NCBI RefSeq assembly: GCF_002140915.1
Contig: NZ_NGKU01000001.1
Span: 62,001-126,000 of the forward strand
DNA from: Candidatus Enterococcus testudinis
GTDB taxonomy: Bacteria > Bacillota > Bacilli > Lactobacillales > Enterococcaceae
DNA length: 64,000 bases
Direction: 5' to 3'
Shown: positions 54,555 through 62,897 of the stretch, one piece after another
Numbering within the stretch: the first letter of the stretch is position 1
Layout: the number at the start of each line of letters is the position of its first letter
Program-made: the position numbers and the translations under genes
Notes under the pieces: generated by a model
The model's input: only the letters and a program-made list of their open reading frames with translations
Told to the model about the DNA's origin: nothing
The model's database searches: none

Positions 54555-55763
54555 ATGAAGGAAGTTGTCATTTTAGGCGCAGGATACGCTGGTTTGCGTG
54601 CCTTACACGTACTACAAGGAGCAAAAGGAGATTTTCATATCACACTGATCGACAAAAACGATTATCATTATGAAGCAACGGATCTCCATGAAGTCGCAGC
54701 GGGCACGCAACCCCGCGATCGTATCAGTTATCCTATTATGGATGTTGTGAAGACAAATAAAACGACATTTGTCCAAAAAGAAGTCGCAACGATTGACCGT
54801 GACCAACAAGTGATCACCTTCAAAGACCAAACAACAAGTACCTATGATTATTTGATCGTAGCTTTAGGCTTTGAATCAGAATCTTTCGGCATCCCAGGTG
54901 TTGAAGAACATGCATTAGAAATGGTGGATGTTGATTCAGCAGAAGCAATCTATCATCATTTATTGAAACAAATGCAAGACTACAAACAAACCAAAAATCC
55001 AGACTTACTAAAAATCGTAGTCTGTGGCGCAGGTTTTACCGGCATTGAGTTACTGGGTTCATTGGTCGAAAACCGCAAAACCTTTGCGAAAGCAGCAGGT
55101 GTTAAACCAGAAGAAATCAAACTATATTGTGTAGAAGCCGTGACACGCTTGTTGCCGATGTTTGAAGAAAAATTATCTGATTATGGTATCAGCAACTTGG
55201 TGAAGTGGGGCGTCAACTTCTTGACGGGCAAACCAATCAAAGAAATCAAACCAGGCGTAGTGATTTACCAAACAGATGTAGAATCTGGTGCGACAGAAGC
55301 CTTAAGTGCCAAAACGATTATTTGGACGACAGGGGTTAGCGGCAGTCATGTGATGGCGGACTCAGCATTCTCTGCACGAAGAGGTCGTGTAATGGTCAAC
55401 CAAACATTGACAGATCCAGAACATGATCATGTGTACGTTGTTGGCGATGTGTCTGCTGTCTTAGATCCAGCAACCAATCGTCCCTATCCTACCACTGCTC
55501 AGATTGCCTTAAAGATGGGACAACATGCGGCGAAAAATATCTTACGCCAAATGAACGGAGAACAACCCATTGATTTCCACTTTGAATCACTAGGCTCTGT
55601 GGCATCGATCGGCAACACCCATGCCTTTGGACTCGTTGGAAAAATGGCTGTCAAAGGTTATCCAGCTTCATTTGTCAAAAAAGCCATTATGGATCGCTCA
55701 TTATATCAAACTGGCGGCGTCAAAGAAGTATTGGCGAAAGGTCGATTTGATTTTTACCATTGA
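54555..55763 (+). CDS. ndh: Type II NADH:quinone oxidoreductase
   Basis: A 402-residue flavoprotein of the NDH-2 group. FAD motif VILGAGYAGLRALHVL (residues 5-20), NAD motif VVCGAGFTGIELLGSL (~155-170), and the late FAD motif YVVGDVSAV (~294-302) are present; the C-terminal part is the membrane-anchoring helix region. It passes electrons from NADH to demethylmenaquinone without pumping protons. With menA, the polyprenyl synthase and cydABCD it makes a full short respiratory chain. AAAGGAAG precedes the ATG; a terminator follows. Confidence 0.93.
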   Translation: MKEVVILGAGYAGLRALHVLQGAKGDFHITLIDKNDYHYEATDLHEVAAGTQPRDRISYPIMDVVKTNKTTFVQKEVATIDRDQQVITFKDQTTSTYDYLIVALGFESESFGIPGVEEHALEMVDVDSAEAIYHHLLKQMQDYKQTKNPDLLKIVVCGAGFTGIELLGSLVENRKTFAKAAGVKPEEIKLYCVEAVTRLLPMFEEKLSDYGISNLVKWGVNFLTGKPIKEIKPGVVIYQTDVESGATEALSAKTIIWTTGVSGSHVMADSAFSARRGRVMVNQTLTDPEHDHVYVVGDVSAVLDPATNRPYPTTAQIALKMGQHAAKNILRQMNGEQPIDFHFESLGSVASIGNTHAFGLVGKMAVKGYPASFVKKAIMDRSLYQTGGVKEVLAKGRFDFYH

Positions 55764-55771
55764 GTTGAAAG

Positions 55772-55808
55772 AAGGACCCGTACGAATCACGTACAGGTCC
55801 TTTTTTTT
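55772..55808 (+). terminator. Terminator after ndh
   Basis: Stem AAGGACC/GGTCCTT extended by GTAC/GTAC across one mismatch (55772-55802), then a run of eight T. Confidence 0.85.
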
Positions 55809-55893
55809 GAATGTAAAAATGGCTGTTCTATGAGAATGTATTACAATTGGTTCATTATTTGTTCGTATTAATCCCCCCTTTTTTAATAATTCA

Positions 55894-55902
55894 TGTTACA
55901 AT
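55894..55902 (+). promoter_or_regulatory. Extended -10 promoter of the glucosaminidase gene
   Basis: TG (55894-55895) and TACAAT (55897-55902), 37 bases upstream of the start codon; no good -35. Confidence 0.5.
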
Positions 55903-55938
55903 AAAAAAGATTAAAAAGTGGATTTTCGGAGGGATTAA

Positions 55939-58053
55939 ATGACATTACGTAAAGAACGGCGCCGGCTAGAGCAACGCCTTAAACGCACACAATATACCCA
56001 AAAAAGTATCACGATGGCGACTACGCTCGTTGCGGGGTCAACATTAATCCCGGCATTAGGACATGCAGCCGAAACGTCCATAACGGAAACGACGGATACT
56101 CAAGCAGAAATCGCTGCACAAAGTACAGCAGCGACAACGGATGATTCAACAACTGATTCAACGGCAGTTGCTGAAACAAATGTGCAATCAGATACGACAG
56201 CAACGATTGGAACTGAAGCGGAGACCAGTGTGTCTGAGACAGTAGAATCAACTGAAACCAGTGAATCGACAATCACAGAAGATACGGCAACTAGTGAGAC
56301 AGCAGACACGACGGAAACAACGTCTATCCCAACGATCAGTCGCGCATTACTAGCAAGAACAGCGATTGATACTACAGGCTTTATCAATCAAATCAGTAGT
56401 CATGCAACCGAAGTAGCTGCCGCTAATGATTTGTATGCCTCTGTGATGATGGCACAAGCGATCTTAGAATCGGGGTGGGGTACCTCGACACTGACAACTA
56501 CGGCCAATAATATGTTTGGCATCAAAGGTAGTTACAACGGTGAATCAGTGACGATGAACACATATGAAGATGATGGTTCAGGCAATTATTATGTCATCAG
56601 TGCAAAATTCCGCAAGTATCCTTCATTGAAGGAGTCTTTCCAAGACAATGCATATGTATTGAGAACCACAAGTTTTTCTAGTGGCAATTATTATTACAGC
56701 GGTGCGTGGAAAAGCAATACGACTTCTTATACGCAAGCAACTGCATGGCTACAAGGTCGGTATGCTACGGATACATCATACGCAAGCAAATTAAATAATT
56801 TGATCTCTACGTATAATCTGACGCAATATGACACAAGCAGCAATAACGATAGTAATGAAAGCAACGATAGTGTATCTTCAGATGAAACAGCAATCAGTCA
56901 ACAAATGAAGACGACGGCTGCGATGAATATACGTCAAGATGCATCAACGAGTGCAACGATTACTGGGTCTGTGGCGGCAAATACAACCGTCAGTGTCACA
57001 GCTTCCAAGACAGGAACTGCAGTGAATGGCAATACGACTTGGTATAAAATTTCAGGCAAAGGCTGGGTCAGCGGTGCATATGTCACCAAGATCAGCAGCG
57101 ATACCTCAAGTAGTAATAGCGGCTCGAGCACTAATACGAGCAGTGGGACAACGATCAATAAACAGATGAAGACTACAGCTGCAATGAATATTCGTTCGGA
57201 TGCCTCAACCAGCAGTACGGTGGTTGGGTCACTATCTTCAGGGACGACAGTGACGGCAACAGCGACCAAAACGGGTACATCAGTCAATGGCAACAAAAAT
57301 TGGTACTATGTATCTGGCAAAGGCTGGGTCAGTGGCGCTTATCTGACAGAAGTCACAACGAATACGTCAAATAACAGCTCAAGTAATAGTTCAAGTAATA
57401 ATTCAAGCAGCAATACAACAATCAATCAAAAAATGAAAACCACAGCTGCATTGAATGTTCGCTCGGATGCCTCAACGAGCAGTAGTGTTGTTGCGGCAGT
57501 AACGAAGGGTGCGACGGTGACTGTTACAGCAACCAAAACAGGGACGTCAGTCAATGGCAGTAAGACATGGTATTACGTGTCAGGCAAAGGGTGGATCAGT
57601 GGCGCGTATGTCACGAGTGTCAGTTCCTCTTCAAATGCGTCTAGCTCATCGAGTGCATCATCAACAATCAATCAAAAAATGAAAACCACTGATACGCTGA
57701 ATATTCGTTCGGATGCGTCAACGAGCAGTTCGATTACCGGTTCTTTGAGTAAAGGGACAACAGTGACTGCCACAGCCACTAAGACCGGTACAACAGTCAA
57801 TGGAACAAATAAATGGTATTATGTGTCAGGCAAAGGCTGGGTCAGCGGTGCGTATCTTTCGACTGTATCAAGTTCTACAAACACATCAAGTACCTCCAGT
57901 AGTTCAAATACGACTTATCACACAGTAAAATCTGGCGATAGTTTATGGGCATTGGCACAAAAATATGGCACCAGTATCAGCACGATCACTTCTTGGAATA
58001 AATTAAGCAGCAATGTCATTTATGTAGGACAGAAATTGGTCGTAGCGAAATAA
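55939..58053 (+). CDS. Secreted GH73 N-acetylglucosaminidase with SH3b repeats and LysM
   Basis: A 704-residue autolysin. Residues ~1-44 are a long basic signal peptide (cleavage likely after ALGHA). A Thr/Ser/Glu-rich spacer (~45-135) leads to a GH73 glucosaminidase domain (~145-295; [13 protein letters not shown] with the catalytic Glu, [24 protein letters not shown]). Four SH3b-like repeats start at residues 323, 410, 499 and 581, each opening MKTT(A/D)-x-(M/L)N(I/V)R and ending KGW(V/I)SGAY, separated by Ser/Asn linkers. One LysM (~660-703; [18 protein letters not shown]) closes the protein. It cuts glycan strands, probably in daughter-cell separation, as AtlA does in E. faecalis. GGAGGG precedes the ATG. 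Confidence 0.9.
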   Translation: MTLRKERRRLEQRLKRTQYTQKSITMATTLVAGSTLIPALGHAAETSITETTDTQAEIAAQSTAATTDDSTTDSTAVAETNVQSDTTATIGTEAETSVSETVESTETSESTITEDTATSETADTTETTSIPTISRALLARTAIDTTGFINQISSHATEVAAANDLYASVMMAQAILESGWGTSTLTTTANNMFGIKGSYNGESVTMNTYEDDGSGNYYVISAKFRKYPSLKESFQDNAYVLRTTSFSSGNYYYSGAWKSNTTSYTQATAWLQGRYATDTSYASKLNNLISTYNLTQYDTSSNNDSNESNDSVSSDETAISQQMKTTAAMNIRQDASTSATITGSVAANTTVSVTASKTGTAVNGNTTWYKISGKGWVSGAYVTKISSDTSSSNSGSSTNTSSGTTINKQMKTTAAMNIRSDASTSSTVVGSLSSGTTVTATATKTGTSVNGNKNWYYVSGKGWVSGAYLTEVTTNTSNNSSSNSSSNNSSSNTTINQKMKTTAALNVRSDASTSSSVVAAVTKGATVTVTATKTGTSVNGSKTWYYVSGKGWISGAYVTSVSSSSNASSSSSASSTINQKMKTTDTLNIRSDASTSSSITGSLSKGTTVTATATKTGTTVNGTNKWYYVSGKGWVSGAYLSTVSSSTNTSSTSSSSNTTYHTVKSGDSLWALAQKYGTSISTITSWNKLSSNVIYVGQKLVVAK
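56905..57870 (+). repeat. Four tandem SH3b-like coding repeats
   Basis: Direct repeats of about 250-270 bases starting at 56905, 57166, 57433 and 57679, sharing the coding pattern ATGAA(G/A)AC-ACNGCN at the front and the KGWVSGAY segment near the end. They are separated by AGC/AAT/TCA-rich linkers of variable length. Copy-number change by recombination is plausible. Confidence 0.85.
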
Positions 58054-58101
58054 GCGATGCGTTTTACAAAAAGAGTGAGAACACACTATACAATAGAGCC
58101 A

Positions 58102-58138
58102 AAAGAGCGTATTAGTCATTGACTAAGCGCTTTTTTTT
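58102..58138 (+). terminator. Terminator after the glucosaminidase gene
   Basis: Stem TTAGTC/GACTAA with outer AGCG/CGCT pairs (58106-58131), three-base loop, eight T. Confidence 0.8.
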
Positions 58139-58175
58139 CGTCAAACTATAGAAAAAGTGTAAGGGGTGAAGACTA

Positions 58176-59057
58176 TTGAAGAAAATCATTTATCGAGGCA
58201 TGATGGATGGGCTGGCTACGGATCGGGCTGTTCGTGCACACAAGTATGACATGATCCATCATTGGCATCCTGAGTGCGAAATACAATATTATATTGAAGG
58301 GCATCGGTCGTTCTTCATAGATGAGGAAGAGTACCATGCGCAAGCCGGGTCTTTGGTATTGATCAAGCCCCAAAGTATTCATCATACCTATTCACATAAG
58401 CATCTTTATCACGATCGGATACTTCTGCTTTTAGAAGCTGATAAATTTAAAGCGGTTTCCAATTATTTAGGCAATGATTTGGTTGCTTTTTTCGAAGACT
58501 ATCATGGATTGATACAAATACCATTCGATCAACAAGAAACGATGCATCAACTATTCAAGAATATAGCAGAGGAAGTAATAGAAAAAAAACAAGGTTATCA
58601 ACAGTTCGTTGGTGTAAAATTGATAGAATTATGTTTAATGATCCAACGTATGCAAGAGCGCAAGCTCGTTGTTGGGCCGCTGAAAACAGCGGGTCAAGTA
58701 TCAGATATACGAATCGATCAAATCAAACAATATATTCGCGGCCATCTGGCCACACGTCTATCCGTCCAGCAGATAGCAGAAGATTTTCATATTGATCAGT
58801 CTCATCTTTGCAGGTTATTCAAGAATGCAACAGGATATACGATCACAGAGTATGCCAATATCTATCGTGTCAAGGAAGCACAGCGTTTACTAGAAGATAC
58901 CGACATAAGTTTGACCAATATTGCTATCTTGACGGGCTTTCATCATATTACTTATTTTAATCGTGTGTTTAATAAATATACAGAAACCTCTCCTTTACAA
59001 TATCGCAAAAAGAAAAGCAATTATAAGAAAAGTTTACGAGAAAAGAACAATCTTTGA
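58176..59057 (+). CDS. AraC family regulator with N-terminal cupin domain
   Basis: A 293-residue regulator. Residues ~15-120 are a cupin-type sugar-sensing domain (MIHHWHPECEIQYYIEGHRSFFI, GSLVLIKPQSIHHTY) and ~185-285 are the AraC double helix-turn-helix (LSVQQIAEDFHIDQSHLCRLF; ISLTNIAILTGFHHITYFNRVFNKYTETSPLQYR). It lies directly upstream of the second ABC sugar operon on the same strand and is its probable activator. Start TTG at 58176 with AAGGGGTG; no ATG fits better. Confidence 0.88.
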   Translation: MKKIIYRGMMDGLATDRAVRAHKYDMIHHWHPECEIQYYIEGHRSFFIDEEEYHAQAGSLVLIKPQSIHHTYSHKHLYHDRILLLLEADKFKAVSNYLGNDLVAFFEDYHGLIQIPFDQQETMHQLFKNIAEEVIEKKQGYQQFVGVKLIELCLMIQRMQERKLVVGPLKTAGQVSDIRIDQIKQYIRGHLATRLSVQQIAEDFHIDQSHLCRLFKNATGYTITEYANIYRVKEAQRLLEDTDISLTNIAILTGFHHITYFNRVFNKYTETSPLQYRKKKSNYKKSLREKNNL

Positions 59058-59138
59058 CTTGTGAAAAAAAGCACTTTTGCTGTGGATTTAAAATCAAAAT
59101 AGTATAAAAATGGCCGAAAACTATCACATATTTGTGCA

Positions 59139-59182
59139 AATATTTCTCACCTATTGTTGGGAGAAATATTATTCGTTAGAAT
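59139..59182 (+). promoter_or_regulatory. Promoter and dyad of the second ABC sugar operon
   Basis: TTGTTG (59154-59159), a 17-base spacer and TAGAAT (59177-59182). The inverted repeat AATATTTCTC (59139-59148) and GAGAAATATT (59161-59170) frames the -35. A cre-like element TGATAACGTGTGCA (59211-59224, two changes from consensus) follows. Confidence 0.55.
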
Positions 59183-59246
59183 CAAGTAAGCGAATACATT
59201 TCGTTAAAAATGATAACGTGTGCATAAAGTGAAGGAGGAAACAAAA

Positions 59247-60596
59247 GTGAAGAAAAAGCATCTTAAAGTAATCGTTGTCGGTCTTTTCAGCACGGTGTTG
59301 TTTGCAGGCTGCGGGTCTGGCAATGACACAACAAGTGGCACAAGGGAAAGTGATACAGCGAGTGATCCATTGGAAGAGGAGGTGACCATCAAGTTTTCAT
59401 GGTGGGGGGCTGACAACCGGCATGATGCAATGCAAGACGTGGTCGATCTTTTCCAAGAGGAACACCCGAATATCACGGTTCAAGTTGAATACGGTGCATG
59501 GGATGGTTGGCAAGAAAAAACGTTGACGCAACTATCTGGGAAAACAGAAGCTGATGTGATGCAGGTCAACTATAATTGGTTGTTTTCTTTTGGGAAAGGG
59601 AAAAATATCTTTTTGGATCTTAACGAAGTAAACGACTATCTTACGTTGGGCAATTGGGAGCGTTCATACCTAGAATCCATGCAAGTGGACGGAGAGCAAG
59701 CCGCAGTTCCTCACGGGATGACAGGTCGTGTACCCCTAATGAACCAGGAGTTGTATCAGTCAAATGGGTTAGATTTGCCGTTGACCTATGACGACTTGCT
59801 GGCAGCAGCTGAAGTGATCGCAAAAGACAACACTGCGACTGGAGAGGACAATCAATATGCCTATATGAACGTTGGCGAGTTCTCATTAGATTTGTTTATT
59901 GCTCAAATGCTATACAACTATACCGGAAAAATCATGCAAACGGAGGGTACTGTCAACTATACCGTTGATGAAGTCAAAGCTGTCTTAGAAAAATATAAAG
60001 CATTGGAAGATGCCGGGGCATTGCCTAACTTTGCGCAAACAAGCCCAATCGATACTGAATCAAATCCGCAATGGGTCGAAGGCAATGCAGGTTCCGTCTA
60101 TGAATGGGCGAACTCACTTGCTAAATGGACTGCTTCTTATAAGGGCGGGGATGCAATGGATGAAATGGTCGTTGGCGATTTCTTACAAATAGATGCAGAT
60201 ACCCAACCGAACATTTATGTGAAACCGAATTTTGGCTACGCCATCTCTCGCAATACCAAGCATCCGGAAGCTGCAGCAACATTTATTGAATTCCTTTTTA
60301 CCAATGAAGCAGCTGTGAAAGCTTCAGGTGATGCACTAGGTATTTCAAGCAATAGTGTCACTTACGACTATCAAGTAGACAATGAGTTGGTTGAAGGCGC
60401 AGTTGCGCAAGGGTATGAAAAATTGGATCAGTATGAGCAGACTGTATTAGATCCTTATTTTGAAGATGAAAATGTTCGTGGTGAACGGTATACAGTTTAT
60501 GAAGCATACCGTACAGGCAAGTTTGACGCAGATGAAGCGGCCCAACAATTTATTGATAAACAACAGGCGGCGCTTGATAAATATTATCAAGAGTAG
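59247..60596 (+). CDS. ABC transporter sugar-binding lipoprotein
   Basis: A 449-residue family 1 extracellular solute-binding protein. Signal peptide with lipobox LFAGC (Cys at about residue 21), then a mature domain opening VTIKFSWWGADNRHDAMQ and the typical ADVMQVNYNWL and NEAAVKASGDALGISSN segments. It feeds the two permeases downstream. The GH105 gene in the same operon suggests unsaturated galacturonate-rhamnose or related pectin fragments as cargo. GTG at 59247 with AAGGAGG upstream is chosen; the frame begins at an ATG at 59220, which lies before that ribosome site. Confidence 0.88.
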   Translation: MKKKHLKVIVVGLFSTVLFAGCGSGNDTTSGTRESDTASDPLEEEVTIKFSWWGADNRHDAMQDVVDLFQEEHPNITVQVEYGAWDGWQEKTLTQLSGKTEADVMQVNYNWLFSFGKGKNIFLDLNEVNDYLTLGNWERSYLESMQVDGEQAAVPHGMTGRVPLMNQELYQSNGLDLPLTYDDLLAAAEVIAKDNTATGEDNQYAYMNVGEFSLDLFIAQMLYNYTGKIMQTEGTVNYTVDEVKAVLEKYKALEDAGALPNFAQTSPIDTESNPQWVEGNAGSVYEWANSLAKWTASYKGGDAMDEMVVGDFLQIDADTQPNIYVKPNFGYAISRNTKHPEAAATFIEFLFTNEAAVKASGDALGISSNSVTYDYQVDNELVEGAVAQGYEKLDQYEQTVLDPYFEDENVRGERYTVYEAYRTGKFDADEAAQQFIDKQQAALDKYYQE

Positions 60597-60601
60597 GCAC
60601 A

Positions 60602-60643
60602 AAAAAGGAACGAAGACGTTTTCCTGAAGTCGTTCCTTTTTTT
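60602..60643 (+). terminator. Internal terminator between binding protein and permeases
   Basis: Twelve-pair stem (60602-60613 with 60630-60641), 16-base loop that can pair further, then T. As in the first ABC operon, it lies right after the binding-protein gene. Confidence 0.78.
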
Positions 60644-60656
60644 ATTCTATGGATCC

Positions 60657-60671
60657 TTGTGAGAATCACAA
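60657..60671 (+). promoter_or_regulatory. Dyad TTGTGA-N3-TCACAA before the permease genes
   Basis: A perfect six-base inverted repeat between the internal terminator and the permease ribosome binding site. It could be an operator or an mRNA hairpin; I see no clear promoter with it. Confidence 0.35.
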
Positions 60672-60715
60672 AGTGCGTGATTTTGAACGAACAAAAATGA
60701 AAAGAGGGAAGGAAC

Positions 60716-61606
60716 ATGTTGAAGTCACTAAAGAAAACAAACTGGACGATCTATTTGATGCTATTGCCATGGATCTTTGGCTTTTTAGTGTTTAAAGTCT
60801 ATCCGATCATAGTGTCCTTTTATTATAGTTTGTTGGAGTATCCTATATTAGGTGATCCAACATTCATTGGCTTACAAAATTATATTGAGATATTTACCAA
60901 AGATGATACCTTTACAGCCAGTTTTTTTGCAACGATCAAATATGTATTGATTGGCACACCAGCTGTTGTACTTGTTTCCTTTGCCGTTGCAGCCATTTTG
61001 AATTTTAAACTAAAAGGCGTTAATTTTTTTCGTACCGCTTATTATATTCCCTCGATTCTGGGGGGAAATGTTGCAGTATCCATTTTATGGTCGATGCTGT
61101 TTGATGTGAATGGTCCTGTCAATACTGTTTTAAGTGTATTCACGTTCGGTGGTGATGTCGCAATCAATTGGACCAAAGATCCGCAGTTTGCTATTTTTAC
61201 ATTGATTATTTTGAAAACATGGCAATTTGGTTCAACGATGTTGATCTTTTTATCTGCTTTGCAAGGGGTATCCAAAACAGTATATGAAGCAGCTGAAATG
61301 GATGGGGCGTCCAAAATTCGCCAATTGTTCAGTATTACTGTGCCAATTATTACACCTGTGATTCTATTTAATGCGGTCAATGTATTGGTTAAGGCCTTTC
61401 AAGAGTTCAATTCCGCCTATCTGATCACCAAAGGCGGACCAAACAAAACCACTTACTTTTTAAACCTGTATATTTATGATCAAGCATTCCAAAATGGGAA
61501 TTACGGGTATGCGAGTGCGTTGACTTGGATATTGCTTGTTATTATCGGTATCTTCACGGTGATTATTTTTAAATCATCCAACCGATGGGTATTCTACAAT
61601 GATTAG
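60716..61606 (+). CDS. ABC sugar transporter permease (UgpA/LplB-like)
   Basis: A 296-residue permease with six hydrophobic helices and the EAA loop EAAEMDGASKIRQLFSITVPII at about residues 195-216. First membrane subunit of the importer fed by the upstream lipoprotein. As in the first ABC operon, no ATPase is encoded here. GGAAGGAAC precedes the ATG. Confidence 0.9.
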   Translation: MLKSLKKTNWTIYLMLLPWIFGFLVFKVYPIIVSFYYSLLEYPILGDPTFIGLQNYIEIFTKDDTFTASFFATIKYVLIGTPAVVLVSFAVAAILNFKLKGVNFFRTAYYIPSILGGNVAVSILWSMLFDVNGPVNTVLSVFTFGGDVAINWTKDPQFAIFTLIILKTWQFGSTMLIFLSALQGVSKTVYEAAEMDGASKIRQLFSITVPIITPVILFNAVNVLVKAFQEFNSAYLITKGGPNKTTYFLNLYIYDQAFQNGNYGYASALTWILLVIIGIFTVIIFKSSNRWVFYND

Positions 61607-61617
61607 GGGGAATAGAG

Positions 61618-62475
61618 ATGGAGATGAGTAAATCCCGCAGGCGTGTCAATGAAATCATTCGGTATGGTTTGTTAGTGTTGGTAGGGATCATCTTGATTTA
61701 TCCATTGCTATGGATGATTGGCTCTGCATTTAAAGAAAATAGAGATATTTTTGGCAGTTTAAGTATCTTCCCGCCCAAAGATCGGGTCGTCACTTCGAAT
61801 TTTGCCGATGCGTGGCAACTGACACGAGATCGCTCAATCTGGTTCTTTTTTGGTAATACGTTAAAGTTTCTGATTCCCAAAACAATTTTTACCGTTCTTT
61901 CTTGTGTGATCACAGCCTACGTGATTGCCCGCAAATCATTTAAAGGGAAAAAGTTTGTTTTTGGCGCGGTCATTGTGACATTGTTGATGCCGGAACTGGC
62001 CTTTAGGATTCCGTTGTATCTGTTGTATCGTGAGGTAGGGCTCCTTGATACCTTTGCTAGTTTATATGTTGCGGATATTTTTGCGAGTTCTTCCTTCTTT
62101 GTCTTCATGATCATTCAGTTCATGCGGACGATTCCGAAAGAATTGGATGAAGCAGCGGTCATGGATGGCTGTAATGAATTACAAATTCTTTTTAAGATCA
62201 TTATTCCTGTGATCAAGCCAATCCTGATTACAGTCGCATTGCTTAGTTTCATGTGGGGGATGAATGATTTTCAAGGACCGTTGATCTATCTGAATAGTTC
62301 CGACAAGACCGTTCTTTCCGTCGCCCTTAAACAGTTGTTGGATGGTGAAGCGATGGTATCCTATGGACGCGTATTTGCTGCATCTTGTTTGGGTCTGTTG
62401 CCAATGATTGCAATTTTCTTTATGGGTTCACGCTATTTTGTGGATGGTGTCGCATCGACAGGCAGTAAAGAATAG
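61618..62475 (+). CDS. ABC sugar transporter permease (UgpE/AraQ-like)
   Basis: A 285-residue permease, partner of the preceding subunit, with six hydrophobic helices and the EAA loop DEAAVMDGCNELQILFKIIIPVI at about residues 178-199 (split by a Cys in place of the usual Ala). It ends at the beginning of the RDD gene, which is thus in the same transcript. AGGGGGAA precedes the ATG. Confidence 0.9.
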   Translation: MEMSKSRRRVNEIIRYGLLVLVGIILIYPLLWMIGSAFKENRDIFGSLSIFPPKDRVVTSNFADAWQLTRDRSIWFFFGNTLKFLIPKTIFTVLSCVITAYVIARKSFKGKKFVFGAVIVTLLMPELAFRIPLYLLYREVGLLDTFASLYVADIFASSSFFVFMIIQFMRTIPKELDEAAVMDGCNELQILFKIIIPVIKPILITVALLSFMWGMNDFQGPLIYLNSSDKTVLSVALKQLLDGEAMVSYGRVFAASCLGLLPMIAIFFMGSRYFVDGVASTGSKE

Positions 62476-62489
62476 TGAGGGAAAAGAGG

Positions 62490-62882
62490 ATGATGTTCAA
62501 ACGGATTTGTGCGCAGTTGATTGATTTTGTGATGGGTATCATCACGATTTATTTGATATTTGTTTTTGTGCTGCCCCTCTATAGTCATCTTGTACCGAAT
62601 GATTTTGCGGCAGTATGCATCGCGATTGTTCTGATGGGCGCATTGTATTTTGGCTTACAGTATCCCTTTATGCAAAATCACCAAACACTGGGGAAAGCAT
62701 TCTTTCATTTAGCCATCGTGTCGACGGATCCTTACCGAAAAGATGTGTCCGTGGCGGTGATCATCCAACGAGAAATTTTATGTAAAGTGATGAGTTGTTT
62801 CTTTATTTGTGTTCCGTTATTTTTTGGGAAAGCAGGCGGACATGAAGAATCAACCCACACCAAACTTGTTCAGCTTTCCTAG
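62490..62882 (+). CDS. RDD family membrane protein
   Basis: A 130-residue membrane protein with three to four hydrophobic segments. The N-terminal RICAQLIDFVMG is the RDD motif region (Arg and Asp in the first helix), and HQTLGKAFFHLAIVS is the second conserved part. RDD proteins may exchange ions or solutes; the role in a sugar operon is unknown. I start at ATG 62490, with GAGGGAAAAGAGG upstream; a GTG at 62475 that overlaps the permease stop is possible. Confidence 0.78.
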   Translation: MMFKRICAQLIDFVMGIITIYLIFVFVLPLYSHLVPNDFAAVCIAIVLMGALYFGLQYPFMQNHQTLGKAFFHLAIVSTDPYRKDVSVAVIIQREILCKVMSCFFICVPLFFGKAGGHEESTHTKLVQLS

Positions 62883-62897
62883 AAAAGGAGAATCCGC

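Noticed and set aside
56934-57296. Minus-strand frame within the autolysin gene
   Set aside because: Arises from the biased codon use of the Ser/Thr-rich repeats; no start signals.
56905-57870. CRISPR-like or transposon repeats
   Set aside because: The repeats are in frame and encode SH3b-like domains of the autolysin.
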